In this document: piece after piece, positions 8,006 through 16,245 of the stretch
How the letters are laid out: the number at the start of each line of letters is the position of its first letter
Position numbering within the stretch: the first letter of the stretch is position 1
Assembly (NCBI GenBank): GCA_030041475.1
Contig: JASHNU010000092.1
Coordinates: 62,001-126,000 of the forward strand
Source: Candidatus Sulfotelmatobacter sp.
GTDB taxonomy: Bacteria; Acidobacteriota; Terriglobia; Terriglobales; Acidobacteriaceae
Length of the DNA: 64,000 nucleotides
Direction of reading: 5' to 3'
Translations under genes and position numbers: made by a program
Notes under the pieces: generated by a model
Database searches by the model: none
What the model was told of the DNA's origin: nothing
What the model saw: only the letters and a program-made list of their open reading frames with translations

Positions 8006-8443
8006 CTACTTCACTTGGCCGCACACGTTCTTGCTGACCATGACCGCAAAGCCGCCTTCGCGGGTCGTGCCGAAGTCATCGTCCCGCGTGGCTTTTTTGG
8101 TGACCACGAAGCGTCCGCTGCGGTCGCGAGTGTAAAACCATTCCGAAGTAGGAAATACCGCTCCATTGGCGCAATTGAAGCGCACCCGGGCGCGCATCTC
8201 AACAAACGGACCGCCCTGCGGAAGCTCGGTGGGATCCTTGAACTCCACCCGGACCAGGGCGACTCGCTGGCTGTTCCTGAGCACACGCACCGAACTGACG
8301 GACACTCGGTCACCGGCTTCGGTTTGACCAATTGTTCGCCAGTCTCCGGCGGCGAGCAATACCAGGCTCACCACCAGTACCGGAGCAAGAATGACAGCAC
8401 AAAGAATGAGAAGGGCTTTTTTCGACGCTATGCTATCCAACAC
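8006..8443 (-). CDS. Membrane-anchored protein of unknown function
   Basis: The predicted protein of 145 residues begins with a transmembrane anchor (ALLILCAVILAPVLVVSLVLLAA) and continues with a beta-rich domain: RVSVSSVRVLRNSQRVALVRVEF, RVRFNCANGAVFPTSEWFYTRD, and a terminal CGQVK. The pattern resembles the surface-adhesin E-like domain seen in small secreted proteins (paired Cys, RxxWxx strand), but the match is weak. The start is uncertain: GTG at 8443 gives a short N-terminus before the anchor, while TTG at 8524 or ATG at 8512 would add a basic extension. None has a clear ribosome-binding site. Confidence 0.5.
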   Translation of the reverse strand: MLDSIASKKALLILCAVILAPVLVVSLVLLAAGDWRTIGQTEAGDRVSVSSVRVLRNSQRVALVRVEFKDPTELPQGGPFVEMRARVRFNCANGAVFPTSEWFYTRDRSGRFVVTKKATRDDDFGTTREGGFAVMVSKNVCGQVK

Positions 8444-8615
8444 GATGTACCGAGCAACACGCACCGGACGCGACTGCCAGAAAGACTTCCGGCCCAAGAT
8501 TAGACAGCACATACTCTGGGGCAAAAACCGAATTCTGTCAATCGGGGCCGCGGCGAGACGGACGCCCTTCTGCTAATGTATGTGGGCGCTTAAACTGCAC
8601 GGCAGTCGGACTGCC

Positions 8616-9152
8616 ATGGAAACGCTTCATTCTGCGATAGTTACATCTCCAGTCGGACCTTTGTTTCTGGCCGCCTCGCCCAAGGGGCTGGTCGCTCTTG
8701 AGTTCGACACCCGGCTCCAGGGCCAGCGGACCATCCGCCCGAACCCGCGTGACTTGCGAGTAGAAAATAAGCACCTGCGTTTCGAGGACTCTGCGGCCCT
8801 GATGCGGCCCTACGCGCTGGAACTGGAAGAATACTTCCGCTGCCAGAGGCGCGAGTTCAGCTTCCCGCTCGACCTGCGCGGAACGGAATTTCAGCTGACC
8901 TGCTGGCGCGCCCTGCTCGCCATTCCCTACGGCGAGACCCGTAGCTATGCCGACGTTGCCCGCCAGGTGGGGAATCCTAAGGCATTTCGTGCCGTTGGCA
9001 TGGCCAATAACCGCAATCCTGTAGCGATTGTCGTGCCCTGCCATCGCGTGATCGGTTCTGACGGATCGCTCGCCGGCTACGGTGGCGGGCTCGACATCAA
9101 GCGCAAACTGCTCGAACTCGAAGGCGCCCTGAGCGGGCCCCTGGCCGCTTAG
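8616..9152 (+). CDS. ogt: Methylated-DNA--protein-cysteine S-methyltransferase
   Basis: This 178-residue suicide repair protein removes alkyl groups from O6-alkylguanine. The catalytic motif PCHRVIG is near residue 141, preceded by AFRAVGMANNRNP (Asn hinge) and GTEFQLTCWRALLAIPYGETRSYADVA, which forms the helix-turn-helix with its DNA-flipping Arg. The N-terminal domain (AIVTSPVGPLFLAAS) is of Ogt type without an Ada domain. ATG 8616 begins at the family N-terminus; an in-frame ATG at 8580 adds 12 residues and cannot be excluded. It stands alone, divergent from the gene at 8006. Confidence 0.93.
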   Translation: METLHSAIVTSPVGPLFLAASPKGLVALEFDTRLQGQRTIRPNPRDLRVENKHLRFEDSAALMRPYALELEEYFRCQRREFSFPLDLRGTEFQLTCWRALLAIPYGETRSYADVARQVGNPKAFRAVGMANNRNPVAIVVPCHRVIGSDGSLAGYGGGLDIKRKLLELEGALSGPLAA

Positions 9153-9291
9153 GGATTCTCGCCTACGACTAATGACTGTCGAATGAAAACCCTCGTCGGA
9201 CGCTGAGGTTGCGTGGCCGGTCAATGAGTGCAATAGTCTGATTTCGCCATCCACTAGAAATCGCTCTGTTTCGCGCCTAAAGTAGGTACGT

Positions 9292-9681
9292 ATGGAGAGA
9301 GTCATTTCCCCGAATGAAGTCAAGGTCGTTGAATGGCTTCTCGACCATGCGTTGATTGACGTAACAGCATATCGACTTAAACCCGCGGCACATTTGCGCG
9401 TTGTCGGAGGCTGCGCTTGCGGATGTACCACGCTTCATTTCAAACCTCTTGAGCAGCTAATGGGAAAGAAGAGGCTTGCCGATGAATTGGCTGTCTATCC
9501 TGATGGCCAGCAAGCGGGACTAATTCTTTGGGGACTCGAAGGCGAGATCGTGATGTTAGAGGTATACGATGCTCAGCCGGGGTCCTCCCACCGCTTTCCA
9601 GACGTGTCTAACTTGTGTACTTGGGAAGAGTTGGGACGCAGAGATTTGGAGCGGGCCAACCGAGAGCAAGGGAAGGCGTGA
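9292..9681 (+). CDS. Hypothetical protein with a CACGCTT cysteine cluster
   Basis: This 129-residue protein is not recognised. It begins with a helical segment (SPNEVKVVEWLLDHALIDVTAY), then a strand with GGCACGCTTLHF (three Cys within five residues near position 41), a basic segment, YPDGQQAGLILWGLEGEIVMLEVYD, and a Trp-containing tail (CTWEEL). It looks like a compact cytoplasmic alpha/beta protein of the immunity or SMI1-like kind, but no assignment is made. Codon use is visibly more AT-rich than in the neighbours (for example ATT, TTA and GAA are frequent), which may mean recent acquisition. A TAAAGT hexamer lies 8 nt before the ATG. Confidence 0.6.
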   Translation: MERVISPNEVKVVEWLLDHALIDVTAYRLKPAAHLRVVGGCACGCTTLHFKPLEQLMGKKRLADELAVYPDGQQAGLILWGLEGEIVMLEVYDAQPGSSHRFPDVSNLCTWEELGRRDLERANREQGKA

Positions 9682-9783
9682 GTCGAATCGGCACATTGTT
9701 GGCGTAACATCCTGATTTCACTCATTGACCCCGCCCTGCATTTAGTCAAGAATCACCAATCGTCAATCGCGTCTACGAAACCA

Positions 9784-11121
9784 TTGAATACAACCGACGA
9801 CCCCACCACCGCAAACCTTTCCGCCCTGCGCAAGGCCAGCCTCTTCTACCTCGTGTTCGTCATGTTCTCCTACACCACCGGGGGCCCCTTCGGCATCGAG
9901 GACATGGTCACAACTTCCGGCCCCGGCATCGCCCTGATCTACATTCTGGTGCTGCCGTTTTTCTGGTCGATTCCCGTGTCGCTCGTGTCGGCCGAGTTGA
10001 CCACCGCCATGCCGGTCGAAGGCGGCTTCTATCGCTGGACGCGCGCCGCCTTCGGCGATTTCTGGGGATTTCTTGCCGGCTGGTGGAATTGGACGGCTTC
10101 CTTCCCTCTCGGCAGCGCCTACGCCGTCCTGTTCGCCGACTACCTGCAATATTATTCCCCGCACATGCCGGCCTGGCAGCACTACTTGATCTCGCTGGCC
10201 CTGGTAGCTGTGCTGACGTGGGTCAATGTCCGCGGCATTCACATGGTTGGGCAGGTCGCGACGGCGCTGGAGCTGATCATCTTCGTGCCGGTGGCGACCA
10301 TGATTGTGCTTGGACTCGCGCACTGGCACTACAACCCGTTTCATCCCTGGATGCCTCCACATCAGGCGACGTTCAAGATTTTCGGAGTTGGGCTGGCGAT
10401 CGGGTTGTGGTCCTATTCAGGATACGAGCAACTCTCGACTCTGGCAGAGGAAGTTGAAGACCCGCAGCGCACGTATCCGACGGCGCTGGCGCTGGTGGTG
10501 CCTCTCTCGATCGCCGCATATTTTCTGCCCATGGTTGCGGGGCTCGCTTCGGCCGGCCATTGGCAAGACTGGCATACAGGGTTTTTCTCCGACGCCGCCC
10601 GTCTGATTGGAGGCTCGTCGCTCGGGACAGCTATGACACTCGCCGCCGCAGTGTGCAACATCGCGTTGCTTAACAGCACGATTCTCAGCACGACGCGCAT
10701 GCCGTTCGCCATGGCCGAAGACGGATATCTGCCGCGCGCCCTCACTCGTCGCCATGCGCGCTACGGAACACCGTGGATCGCAATCGTGGTCTCGGCAGCC
10801 ATTTATTGCATTCTTTCCTTGCACAGCCTGACCCAGTTGGTTTCGGTCTATATCTGGCTGCGGTCGGCGACGACGGTCTTGACGGTGCTCTCGGCATGGA
10901 AGCTGCGCCGCTCGCGGCCGGAACTCAACCGCGCGTTCGTCATTCCGGGCGGGCGTACGGGATTGGCCTACGCGGTTGGCGCTCCGCTCATCATGGCCGT
11001 TGTGGCCCTTCTCGGCAGCGATCGCTTCGGCCTGATCGGCGGCGCCATCGCGCTGGCGCTGGGGCCGGCCGTGTACTTGTTCGTCCGAAGAAACACGGCT
11101 TCGCGCGAAAATCACACTTGA
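9784..11121 (+). CDS. APC-family amino acid / polyamine permease
   Basis: This 445-residue permease has about 12 hydrophobic segments. Family marks include FVMFSYTTGGPFGIEDMV in the first segment, the SVSLVSAELTTAMPVEGGFYRW segment, GFLAGWWNWTASFPLGSAY, and the sixth segment GLWSYSGYEQLSTLAEEVEDPQRTYP. APC transporters move amino acids or amines by proton or solute coupling. A PuuP- or cadaverine-like substrate is suggested only by the FAD amine oxidase gene that ends 14 bp away on the other strand. The start is TTG at 9784, the first start codon in frame, leaving about 25 polar residues before the first segment. Confidence 0.85.
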   Translation: MNTTDDPTTANLSALRKASLFYLVFVMFSYTTGGPFGIEDMVTTSGPGIALIYILVLPFFWSIPVSLVSAELTTAMPVEGGFYRWTRAAFGDFWGFLAGWWNWTASFPLGSAYAVLFADYLQYYSPHMPAWQHYLISLALVAVLTWVNVRGIHMVGQVATALELIIFVPVATMIVLGLAHWHYNPFHPWMPPHQATFKIFGVGLAIGLWSYSGYEQLSTLAEEVEDPQRTYPTALALVVPLSIAAYFLPMVAGLASAGHWQDWHTGFFSDAARLIGGSSLGTAMTLAAAVCNIALLNSTILSTTRMPFAMAEDGYLPRALTRRHARYGTPWIAIVVSAAIYCILSLHSLTQLVSVYIWLRSATTVLTVLSAWKLRRSRPELNRAFVIPGGRTGLAYAVGAPLIMAVVALLGSDRFGLIGGAIALALGPAVYLFVRRNTASRENHT

Positions 11122-11135
11122 CACGGCACAGTAGC

Positions 11136-12491
11136 TTAGCTCACCCAGTCCAGGATCTTGTACCACGCGCCTGCCAGCGGCAGGAACCATGGCATCCCGT
11201 TGTACAGCCCCAAAGGCGCGCCAGGGAACGGAATACCGATGAACGGATTCTCCGGCTTGTCGTTCCCCGCCCCATCTGACGCTCGATCCGCGGCCATCAG
11301 TTCGGCAATCTTCTGACCCTGATACGTGGCCATGGCGACGCCGTGTCCGGCATAGCCGAGGGCGTAATACATGCCGCCGAGCTTCCCTTCGTTGAGCCGG
11401 CCGGCGTGGGGCATCATGTCAAAGGCAAAGTCGAGCGTTCCACCCCAGACGTACTCAACCCGGGCGTCGGCCAGTTGCGGGTAAACCCGAATCATCCCGC
11501 GGCGCAGAAGTTCGGCGCTGCGGCGGATGGTCTGGTCGTTTTCCGGAAAGAATGCGGCGCGGCCACCGAACAACATTCGGCCATCGGGCGTGAGCCGGTA
11601 GTAGTAGAGGTAGTTTTTCGAATCGTAGATCATGCGGTTGCGCGGGCTAAGTTCGTGGGCGAGCTTCGGCGACAGGACTTCGGTGGTGATGATGAACGAT
11701 CCAATCGGAATGATTTTCTTCTGCAGCGCTGGTGTCGCTGGTCCGGTGTATCCGCTCGTGCCGACGAACACTTCGTGCGCCCAGATCTCGCGCCCAGAGC
11801 CCGATCCGCGCGAGGTCTGAATTTTCCATCCCACTTCGCCCTGACACGCATCCCGCTGGATGCTTTGAACCCGGGTGTGCTCGAAAATTTCCGCCCCGGA
11901 CTTCATCGCGGCGCGTGCCAGTCCGGCGACGTAGCGCGCGGGATTGCAGCCGGCGCTGACATCGTCGACCATGCCGCCGTAGTAGATGTTCGAGCCGATC
12001 TCCGCATGCAACTCATGCCGCGGCACTACGCGAAGTTTGTGGTTGAACTCGACCTCGATGACTTCGGCCTGCCGCGTGTAATCATCGAAATGCTTCTGCT
12101 TGCAGGCCACTTCGAGATGGCCGCAGCGCGAGAAATCGCAATCGATCCCTTCTTCCCCCACGATCTGTTCGACGCAGTCGATAGTCGCGAGCGAAGCGGC
12201 ATACATGCGCTGCGTCAACTCGCGCCCGTACATCGAGATCAATTTATTGACGCCCAGCTTCATCCCGGTGAGAACCATGCCTCCGTTGCGGGAACTGGCG
12301 CCCCACCCGATGGTTTCGGATTCGAGCACGGCGACCTTCGCTCCACGTTTCGCCAGCGTCCGCGCGGCCGAGAGGCCGGTGAATCCTGCGCCGATTACGG
12401 CCACGTCGCAAACCTGGGGCAATGGGCACGAGGGATCGATTGCGGGAAATTCCGCGGTGGCCAGCCAGTAATTGCGTTCTTGCAAGGGCAT
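11136..12491 (-). CDS. FAD-dependent amine oxidase (DAO family, PuuB-like)
   Basis: This 451-residue flavoprotein of the D-amino-acid oxidase fold has its dinucleotide-binding loop VIGAGFTGLSAARTL near residue 35 and ETIGWGASSRNGGMV, a close match to PuuB-type gamma-glutamylputrescine oxidases. The C-terminal FAD contact is GGMYYALGYAGHGVAMA. It would oxidise a primary or secondary amine using oxygen or another acceptor in the cytoplasm. The ATG at 12491 starts at MPLQERNYW, the usual N-terminus; another in-frame ATG at 12566 adds 25 residues. It converges on the APC permease gene (14-bp gap), so import and oxidation of an amine is a reasonable hypothesis. Confidence 0.8.
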   Translation of the reverse strand: MPLQERNYWLATAEFPAIDPSCPLPQVCDVAVIGAGFTGLSAARTLAKRGAKVAVLESETIGWGASSRNGGMVLTGMKLGVNKLISMYGRELTQRMYAASLATIDCVEQIVGEEGIDCDFSRCGHLEVACKQKHFDDYTRQAEVIEVEFNHKLRVVPRHELHAEIGSNIYYGGMVDDVSAGCNPARYVAGLARAAMKSGAEIFEHTRVQSIQRDACQGEVGWKIQTSRGSGSGREIWAHEVFVGTSGYTGPATPALQKKIIPIGSFIITTEVLSPKLAHELSPRNRMIYDSKNYLYYYRLTPDGRMLFGGRAAFFPENDQTIRRSAELLRRGMIRVYPQLADARVEYVWGGTLDFAFDMMPHAGRLNEGKLGGMYYALGYAGHGVAMATYQGQKIAELMAADRASDGAGNDKPENPFIGIPFPGAPLGLYNGMPWFLPLAGAWYKILDWVS

Positions 12492-12678
12492 CACTTGTGG
12501 CGAATCCCGCCGCAGCCCAAAGACCGAAATCAGAGGCACACAAGGGATTCCAGAGCGACCGAGCATTGTAACGCGGCGACATCCTACGGTACATGTACGT
12601 GCGGCGCGATCCCACGCCTAATGCGGCCACCTCGGTAATCTTGTCCGGGTTACCGCATCATCACTAGTCTGAAGAGGC

Positions 12679-14703
12679 ATGGGTCTGCGCTGCCTGTTGT
12701 TTTCCTCGGATGAGGGGACATCCGCGTCGATTCGACAGATTCTGGAAGACCTCGGGATTGAGGGAGAATTGTGTCCCGAGGCGGTGACCGCAGTCCAGCA
12801 GGTCGCACAACAGTCCTATCAGTTCGTAATCATCGACTGGGACCATCAGCCCGAGGCCAGTCTTGTCCTGACGGCGGCGCGGGAGCGCAAGGCCAGCGAA
12901 CGCCCTCTCACCCTGGCGATCGTCAGCCATGACCACAACGTGCCCAAAGCGATGCAGGCGGGCGCGAATTCCATTCTGCGCAAGCCGATCGTTCTTAACC
13001 AGGCCAAAGATACTCTGACGACGGCGCGCGATCTGCTGCGCGCGCGTCAGGAGTCAGCCACGGCTGCGGCTGCTGGCGCCACCGCAAAAGCACAGGCGCC
13101 GACTCCGGCTTCCGCGCCGTCCAGCCCGGCAGACGGAAATGAGCGCACTCTGCGGAGCGCAGAGTTTCTGCCATCGTCTGTTCCCTCTCCCGGCGGACAA
13201 TTCGACACCGAAAAATCGGACCTGCAGAAATCCATGGAACAGGCGGCGACGGCCGAAATCGATCCTCTGAAAGAATTGGAACCGATGGCTGCGGCGCTGA
13301 CGCGTCCCAAATCCTCGCCTTCTTCGCCCCCCGCGCCACCAGCAGCGTCTGACGAACCTCGCGGGCTGCAGTGGTATCTGAATCAGCGGGCAGCGGCTGC
13401 ACCGAAAATGGCGCCGCAACCGCCATCCCCAGCCCCGGTCGCTCCGCCTTCGGCTGCGCCGGAATTGTTGGGCTTCGATCAGATGCCGACGCAACCCACA
13501 GAGCGGCGCCAGACTGAAGAAGCGCCCCGAGAGGGGTCGGCTTCAGAACCAGCTACTGATTCTGCCTCGCCTGCGCCAGACACACGCGAAGAGGAGCATG
13601 AAGCGCAGCTCTTCGCCTACATCAGCGGGGAGAAACACGAATCCGAAGACAAACCCCGCCAGTCCTTTCGGCTGGGCAAAGGCACGATCATCGGGGCCCT
13701 ATCACTGGCGGCATGTGCCGTCGCGGCTGCTCCGCAAGCGCCGTGGCATGCGCGGATGCGGGCAATCTTCAAGCAGGAGCAACAAGCCCTCCATGCATGG
13801 CTCAACCCGCCTGTGGTTACGCCTGCCCAGGTTCCCGAGTCTCACGAAAATTTCGGCCGCGCCGGCGACGAGTACAAGCTTCCGGTCGCAGAGAATATTC
13901 CCGACGCCACCACGGACCCGTCGCAGATTCGTGTAACTCCAGTCGTGGACCCCACGGCCAAGAAGACACCCGGCGTCGAAGCGAGCGCAGACCAGCCTGC
14001 ATCACAACCAACTGACGCCGCGGCTTCAAGTCGGGGCGAGTCTGCGCCTGGCTCCGATGTTCAGGTCCCACCGAGTCCGGTTGGTTCGGTCTCGGCAGGC
14101 GGACAGCCGGGCAGCGTCGAAAATGTCCCAGCTGCGAATCCCTCAGCGACTGCTCAGCCAACCGTCGTTCCGCCCCCCGTAGTTCCGCCTCAAACCGTCG
14201 TCCCGCAGCCACCAGTAGTGCAGATGCATCCCGACCAGCCAGTCACCGTTCCGCCTCTTAGTCCATCGGCTCAGCCGGCTCCGCAGAAGCGGCCTCAGGT
14301 CCAGACAGCCTCGAACACAACGACGCCTCCCATTCCTTCCAGCTTGAGGTCGCAAATTGCGACCATGGCGCCCGAGGCGAGCGGGAACAAGCCACCGGAG
14401 GCCGCATTGCCTTCGATTGAACCGGTGAACATCCCGGAAATCGCAGCCCGCGCGCTCCTGACCGATCAACCGGCTCTCGTTTATCCTGCCAGCGCAAAAG
14501 GTCAGCAAGGCACGGTGATTTTGCAAGTCTTGATTGGCCGCGATGGCGCGGTGCAGGACGCCAAGTTCCTGCAGGGATCGTTTGCCTTCGCAAAGGCGGC
14601 GATTGACGCCGCCAAACAGTGGAAGTTCAAGCCATATATGCTGAACGGCCGGCCGGTCTCGATCCAGACCTCGCTGACAATGAGCTTTAAGCCGACTTCC
14701 TAG
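12679..14703 (+). CDS. Receiver-domain / TonB C-terminal fusion protein
   Basis: This 674-residue protein joins three parts. Residues 1-120 form a response-regulator receiver domain: acidic pair D11/E12, phosphoacceptor D53 (FVIIDWD), S83 and K102 (LRKPI) are all present. A long Ala/Pro/Ser linker follows, then one short hydrophobic segment at about 333-352 (GTIIGALSLAACAVAAA) preceded by basic residues. A second Pro/Gln-rich stretch leads to a TonB C-terminal domain at about 587-674 (YPASAKGQQGTVILQVLI, AAKQWKFKPYMLNG). The topology puts the receiver in the cytoplasm and TonB_C in the periplasm, as in ordinary TonB. GAAGAGG before the ATG is the ribosome-binding site. A second receiver N-terminus of similar type starts at 63849. 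Confidence 0.8.
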   Translation: MGLRCLLFSSDEGTSASIRQILEDLGIEGELCPEAVTAVQQVAQQSYQFVIIDWDHQPEASLVLTAARERKASERPLTLAIVSHDHNVPKAMQAGANSILRKPIVLNQAKDTLTTARDLLRARQESATAAAAGATAKAQAPTPASAPSSPADGNERTLRSAEFLPSSVPSPGGQFDTEKSDLQKSMEQAATAEIDPLKELEPMAAALTRPKSSPSSPPAPPAASDEPRGLQWYLNQRAAAAPKMAPQPPSPAPVAPPSAAPELLGFDQMPTQPTERRQTEEAPREGSASEPATDSASPAPDTREEEHEAQLFAYISGEKHESEDKPRQSFRLGKGTIIGALSLAACAVAAAPQAPWHARMRAIFKQEQQALHAWLNPPVVTPAQVPESHENFGRAGDEYKLPVAENIPDATTDPSQIRVTPVVDPTAKKTPGVEASADQPASQPTDAAASSRGESAPGSDVQVPPSPVGSVSAGGQPGSVENVPAANPSATAQPTVVPPPVVPPQTVVPQPPVVQMHPDQPVTVPPLSPSAQPAPQKRPQVQTASNTTTPPIPSSLRSQIATMAPEASGNKPPEAALPSIEPVNIPEIAARALLTDQPALVYPASAKGQQGTVILQVLIGRDGAVQDAKFLQGSFAFAKAAIDAAKQWKFKPYMLNGRPVSIQTSLTMSFKPTS

Positions 14704-14800
14704 TGCGCCTATCGCATTGCTGTGCCGGCCTTTCCTGGCTGCGTAGTTACCTGCGGATCAAATTGAGCAGCCCCCTGCGCGCGCAGCGCATCTATCGGGA

Positions 14801-14806
14801 TATAAT
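14801..14806 (+). promoter_or_regulatory. Perfect -10 hexamer upstream of the S41 homologue
   Basis: TATAAT at 14801-14806, about 50 bp before the ATG at 14858. No good -35 is seen at 16-18 bp. Confidence 0.35.
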
Positions 14807-14857
14807 GGCTGCAGATTTCACCGGAAGTACTTCCTTCCAGAAAACGGCCAGAAACTG

Positions 14858-16066
14858 ATGTCCATGAAAACTAAAGCAGCGGTTCTCGTTTCCTCTTTTG
14901 CCGTACTCCTGTTCGTCGTCGTCGGTTCCATGGGAGGTGTGCATGCCTCTTCCAACGACGGCTCTTACCGCCAACTCCAGGTCTATAGCGAGGTGCTATC
15001 TCGCGTGCAGAGCGAGTACGTGGAGGAGCCCAACATCCCCAAGGTGACCGATGGCGCGCTGCATGGCCTGCTGGAGTCGCTCGACTCGAACTCCAGCTAC
15101 ATGACAGCCGACGCGTACAAGGCGTACAAGGCGCACAAGTCGGAATCGAAAGGCGGGATTGGCGCCGTAATCTCGAAGCGCTTTGGCTATGCGGCGGTCG
15201 TATCGGTCCTGCCGGGTTCGGCGGCGGAGAAGGCTGGAATCGAACCGACCGACATCTTTGAATCCATCGAAGGGCAAAGCACGCGCGACATGTCTCTGCC
15301 TGAGATTCGCAACGTGCTGGCGGGAGCGCCGGGATCGAGCGTGGACGTTTCTGTTGTGCGGGCGCGAAAGGCTGAACCGCAGAAAGTTGTCATTGTGCGC
15401 GAGGTGGAGAGCATCCCGCCCGTTTCCGACAAAATGATGGAAGATGGCGTCGGGTACGTCAGGGCGATCACATTGACGAGGGGCAAAGCGCAGGAGATTG
15501 CGTCCCGCATAAAGACGCTCGAAAAGTCTGGCGCGAAAAAGCTGATTCTCGACTTACGCAATTGTGCCGAAGGTGACGAGGGTGAGGGTGTCGCCACGGC
15601 CAACCTGTTCCTGAATCACGGAACCATCACCTACCTCCAGGGCCAGAAGTACCCGCGCGAGGCATTTAATGCGGATCCGTCGAAGGCGGTCACCACTTTG
15701 CCTCTCGTCGTCCTGGTCAACAAAGGCACAGCAGGGGCGGCCGAAATTGTGTCCGCGGCAGTTCTGGAAAACGCCCGCGGCGATGTAGTCGGCGACAAGA
15801 CTTTCGGTGACGGTTCAGTTCAGAAGACCATAGACTTGGCCGACGGCGGCGCCTTGATTCTTTCCGTGGCCAAGTATTACTCACCCAGCGGAAAGGCCAT
15901 ACAGGACGTGGCGGTTACTCCCAATGTGCTGGTCGCGGACGCTGACGATGGCCTGGGGCCGGACGATGACGAGCAACCATCCGCGACCGAGCCGGAAAAG
16001 CCGAAGCCCACGGTGGACGATCAGCTGAGAAAAGCCGTGGAAGTGCTCAAGAGCCGCAGCAGCTAG
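14858..16066 (+). CDS. S41 C-terminal-processing-peptidase homologue, catalytically dead
   Basis: This 402-residue protein has a signal anchor (AAVLVSSFAVLLFVVVGSMG), an N-terminal helical domain, a PDZ domain at about 96-170 (VVSVLPGSAAEKAGIEPTDI) and the S41 protease domain. Active CtpA/Prc enzymes have a Ser in a TASASEI-type motif and a Lys exactly 25 residues later in TFGKG. Here these read NKGTAGAAEI and TFGDGSVQ, so the Ser position is Gly293 (GGG, 15734-15736) and the Lys position Asp318 (GAC, 15809-15811). Gln322 is kept. The fold is otherwise complete, pointing to a binding or scaffold role in the periplasm. The gene lies just upstream of a PBP1A gene, separated by a terminator-like hairpin. 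Confidence 0.85.
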   Translation: MSMKTKAAVLVSSFAVLLFVVVGSMGGVHASSNDGSYRQLQVYSEVLSRVQSEYVEEPNIPKVTDGALHGLLESLDSNSSYMTADAYKAYKAHKSESKGGIGAVISKRFGYAAVVSVLPGSAAEKAGIEPTDIFESIEGQSTRDMSLPEIRNVLAGAPGSSVDVSVVRARKAEPQKVVIVREVESIPPVSDKMMEDGVGYVRAITLTRGKAQEIASRIKTLEKSGAKKLILDLRNCAEGDEGEGVATANLFLNHGTITYLQGQKYPREAFNADPSKAVTTLPLVVLVNKGTAGAAEIVSAAVLENARGDVVGDKTFGDGSVQKTIDLADGGALILSVAKYYSPSGKAIQDVAVTPNVLVADADDGLGPDDDEQPSATEPEKPKPTVDDQLRKAVEVLKSRSS

Positions 16067-16093
16067 TTGGCGGGGCGGACCTATCCAGACTCT

Positions 16094-16148
16094 TGTCATT
16101 CCGACGAGAGCCAGAGCGAGGCAAGGGCACTGAGGAATCTGCTTCCCG
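16094..16148 (+). repeat. TGTCATTC...GAGGAATCTG repeat (short form)
   Basis: It begins TGTCATTCCGA and ends GAGGAATCTGCTTCCC, with AGAGCGAGGC between, matching the TGTCATTCTGAGCGAAGCGAAGAATC family at 43061-43149. Confidence 0.55.
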
Positions 16149-16188
16149 AATCGCGCGCCTCCATCGAATCGGCGCGCGATTTGCTTTC
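16149..16188 (+). terminator. Strong hairpin after the S41 homologue
   Basis: AATCGCGCGCC (16149-16159) pairs perfectly with GGCGCGCGATT (16171-16181) over an 11-nt loop, followed by TGCTTTCC. It lies between the S41 homologue and the PBP1A gene and is a likely terminator. Confidence 0.6.
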
Positions 16189-16245
16189 CGGGTGCACACC
16201 CACGCAGGCCGTGCAGAGCCAGTGCTATTCTGACCTCGGCCGGTC

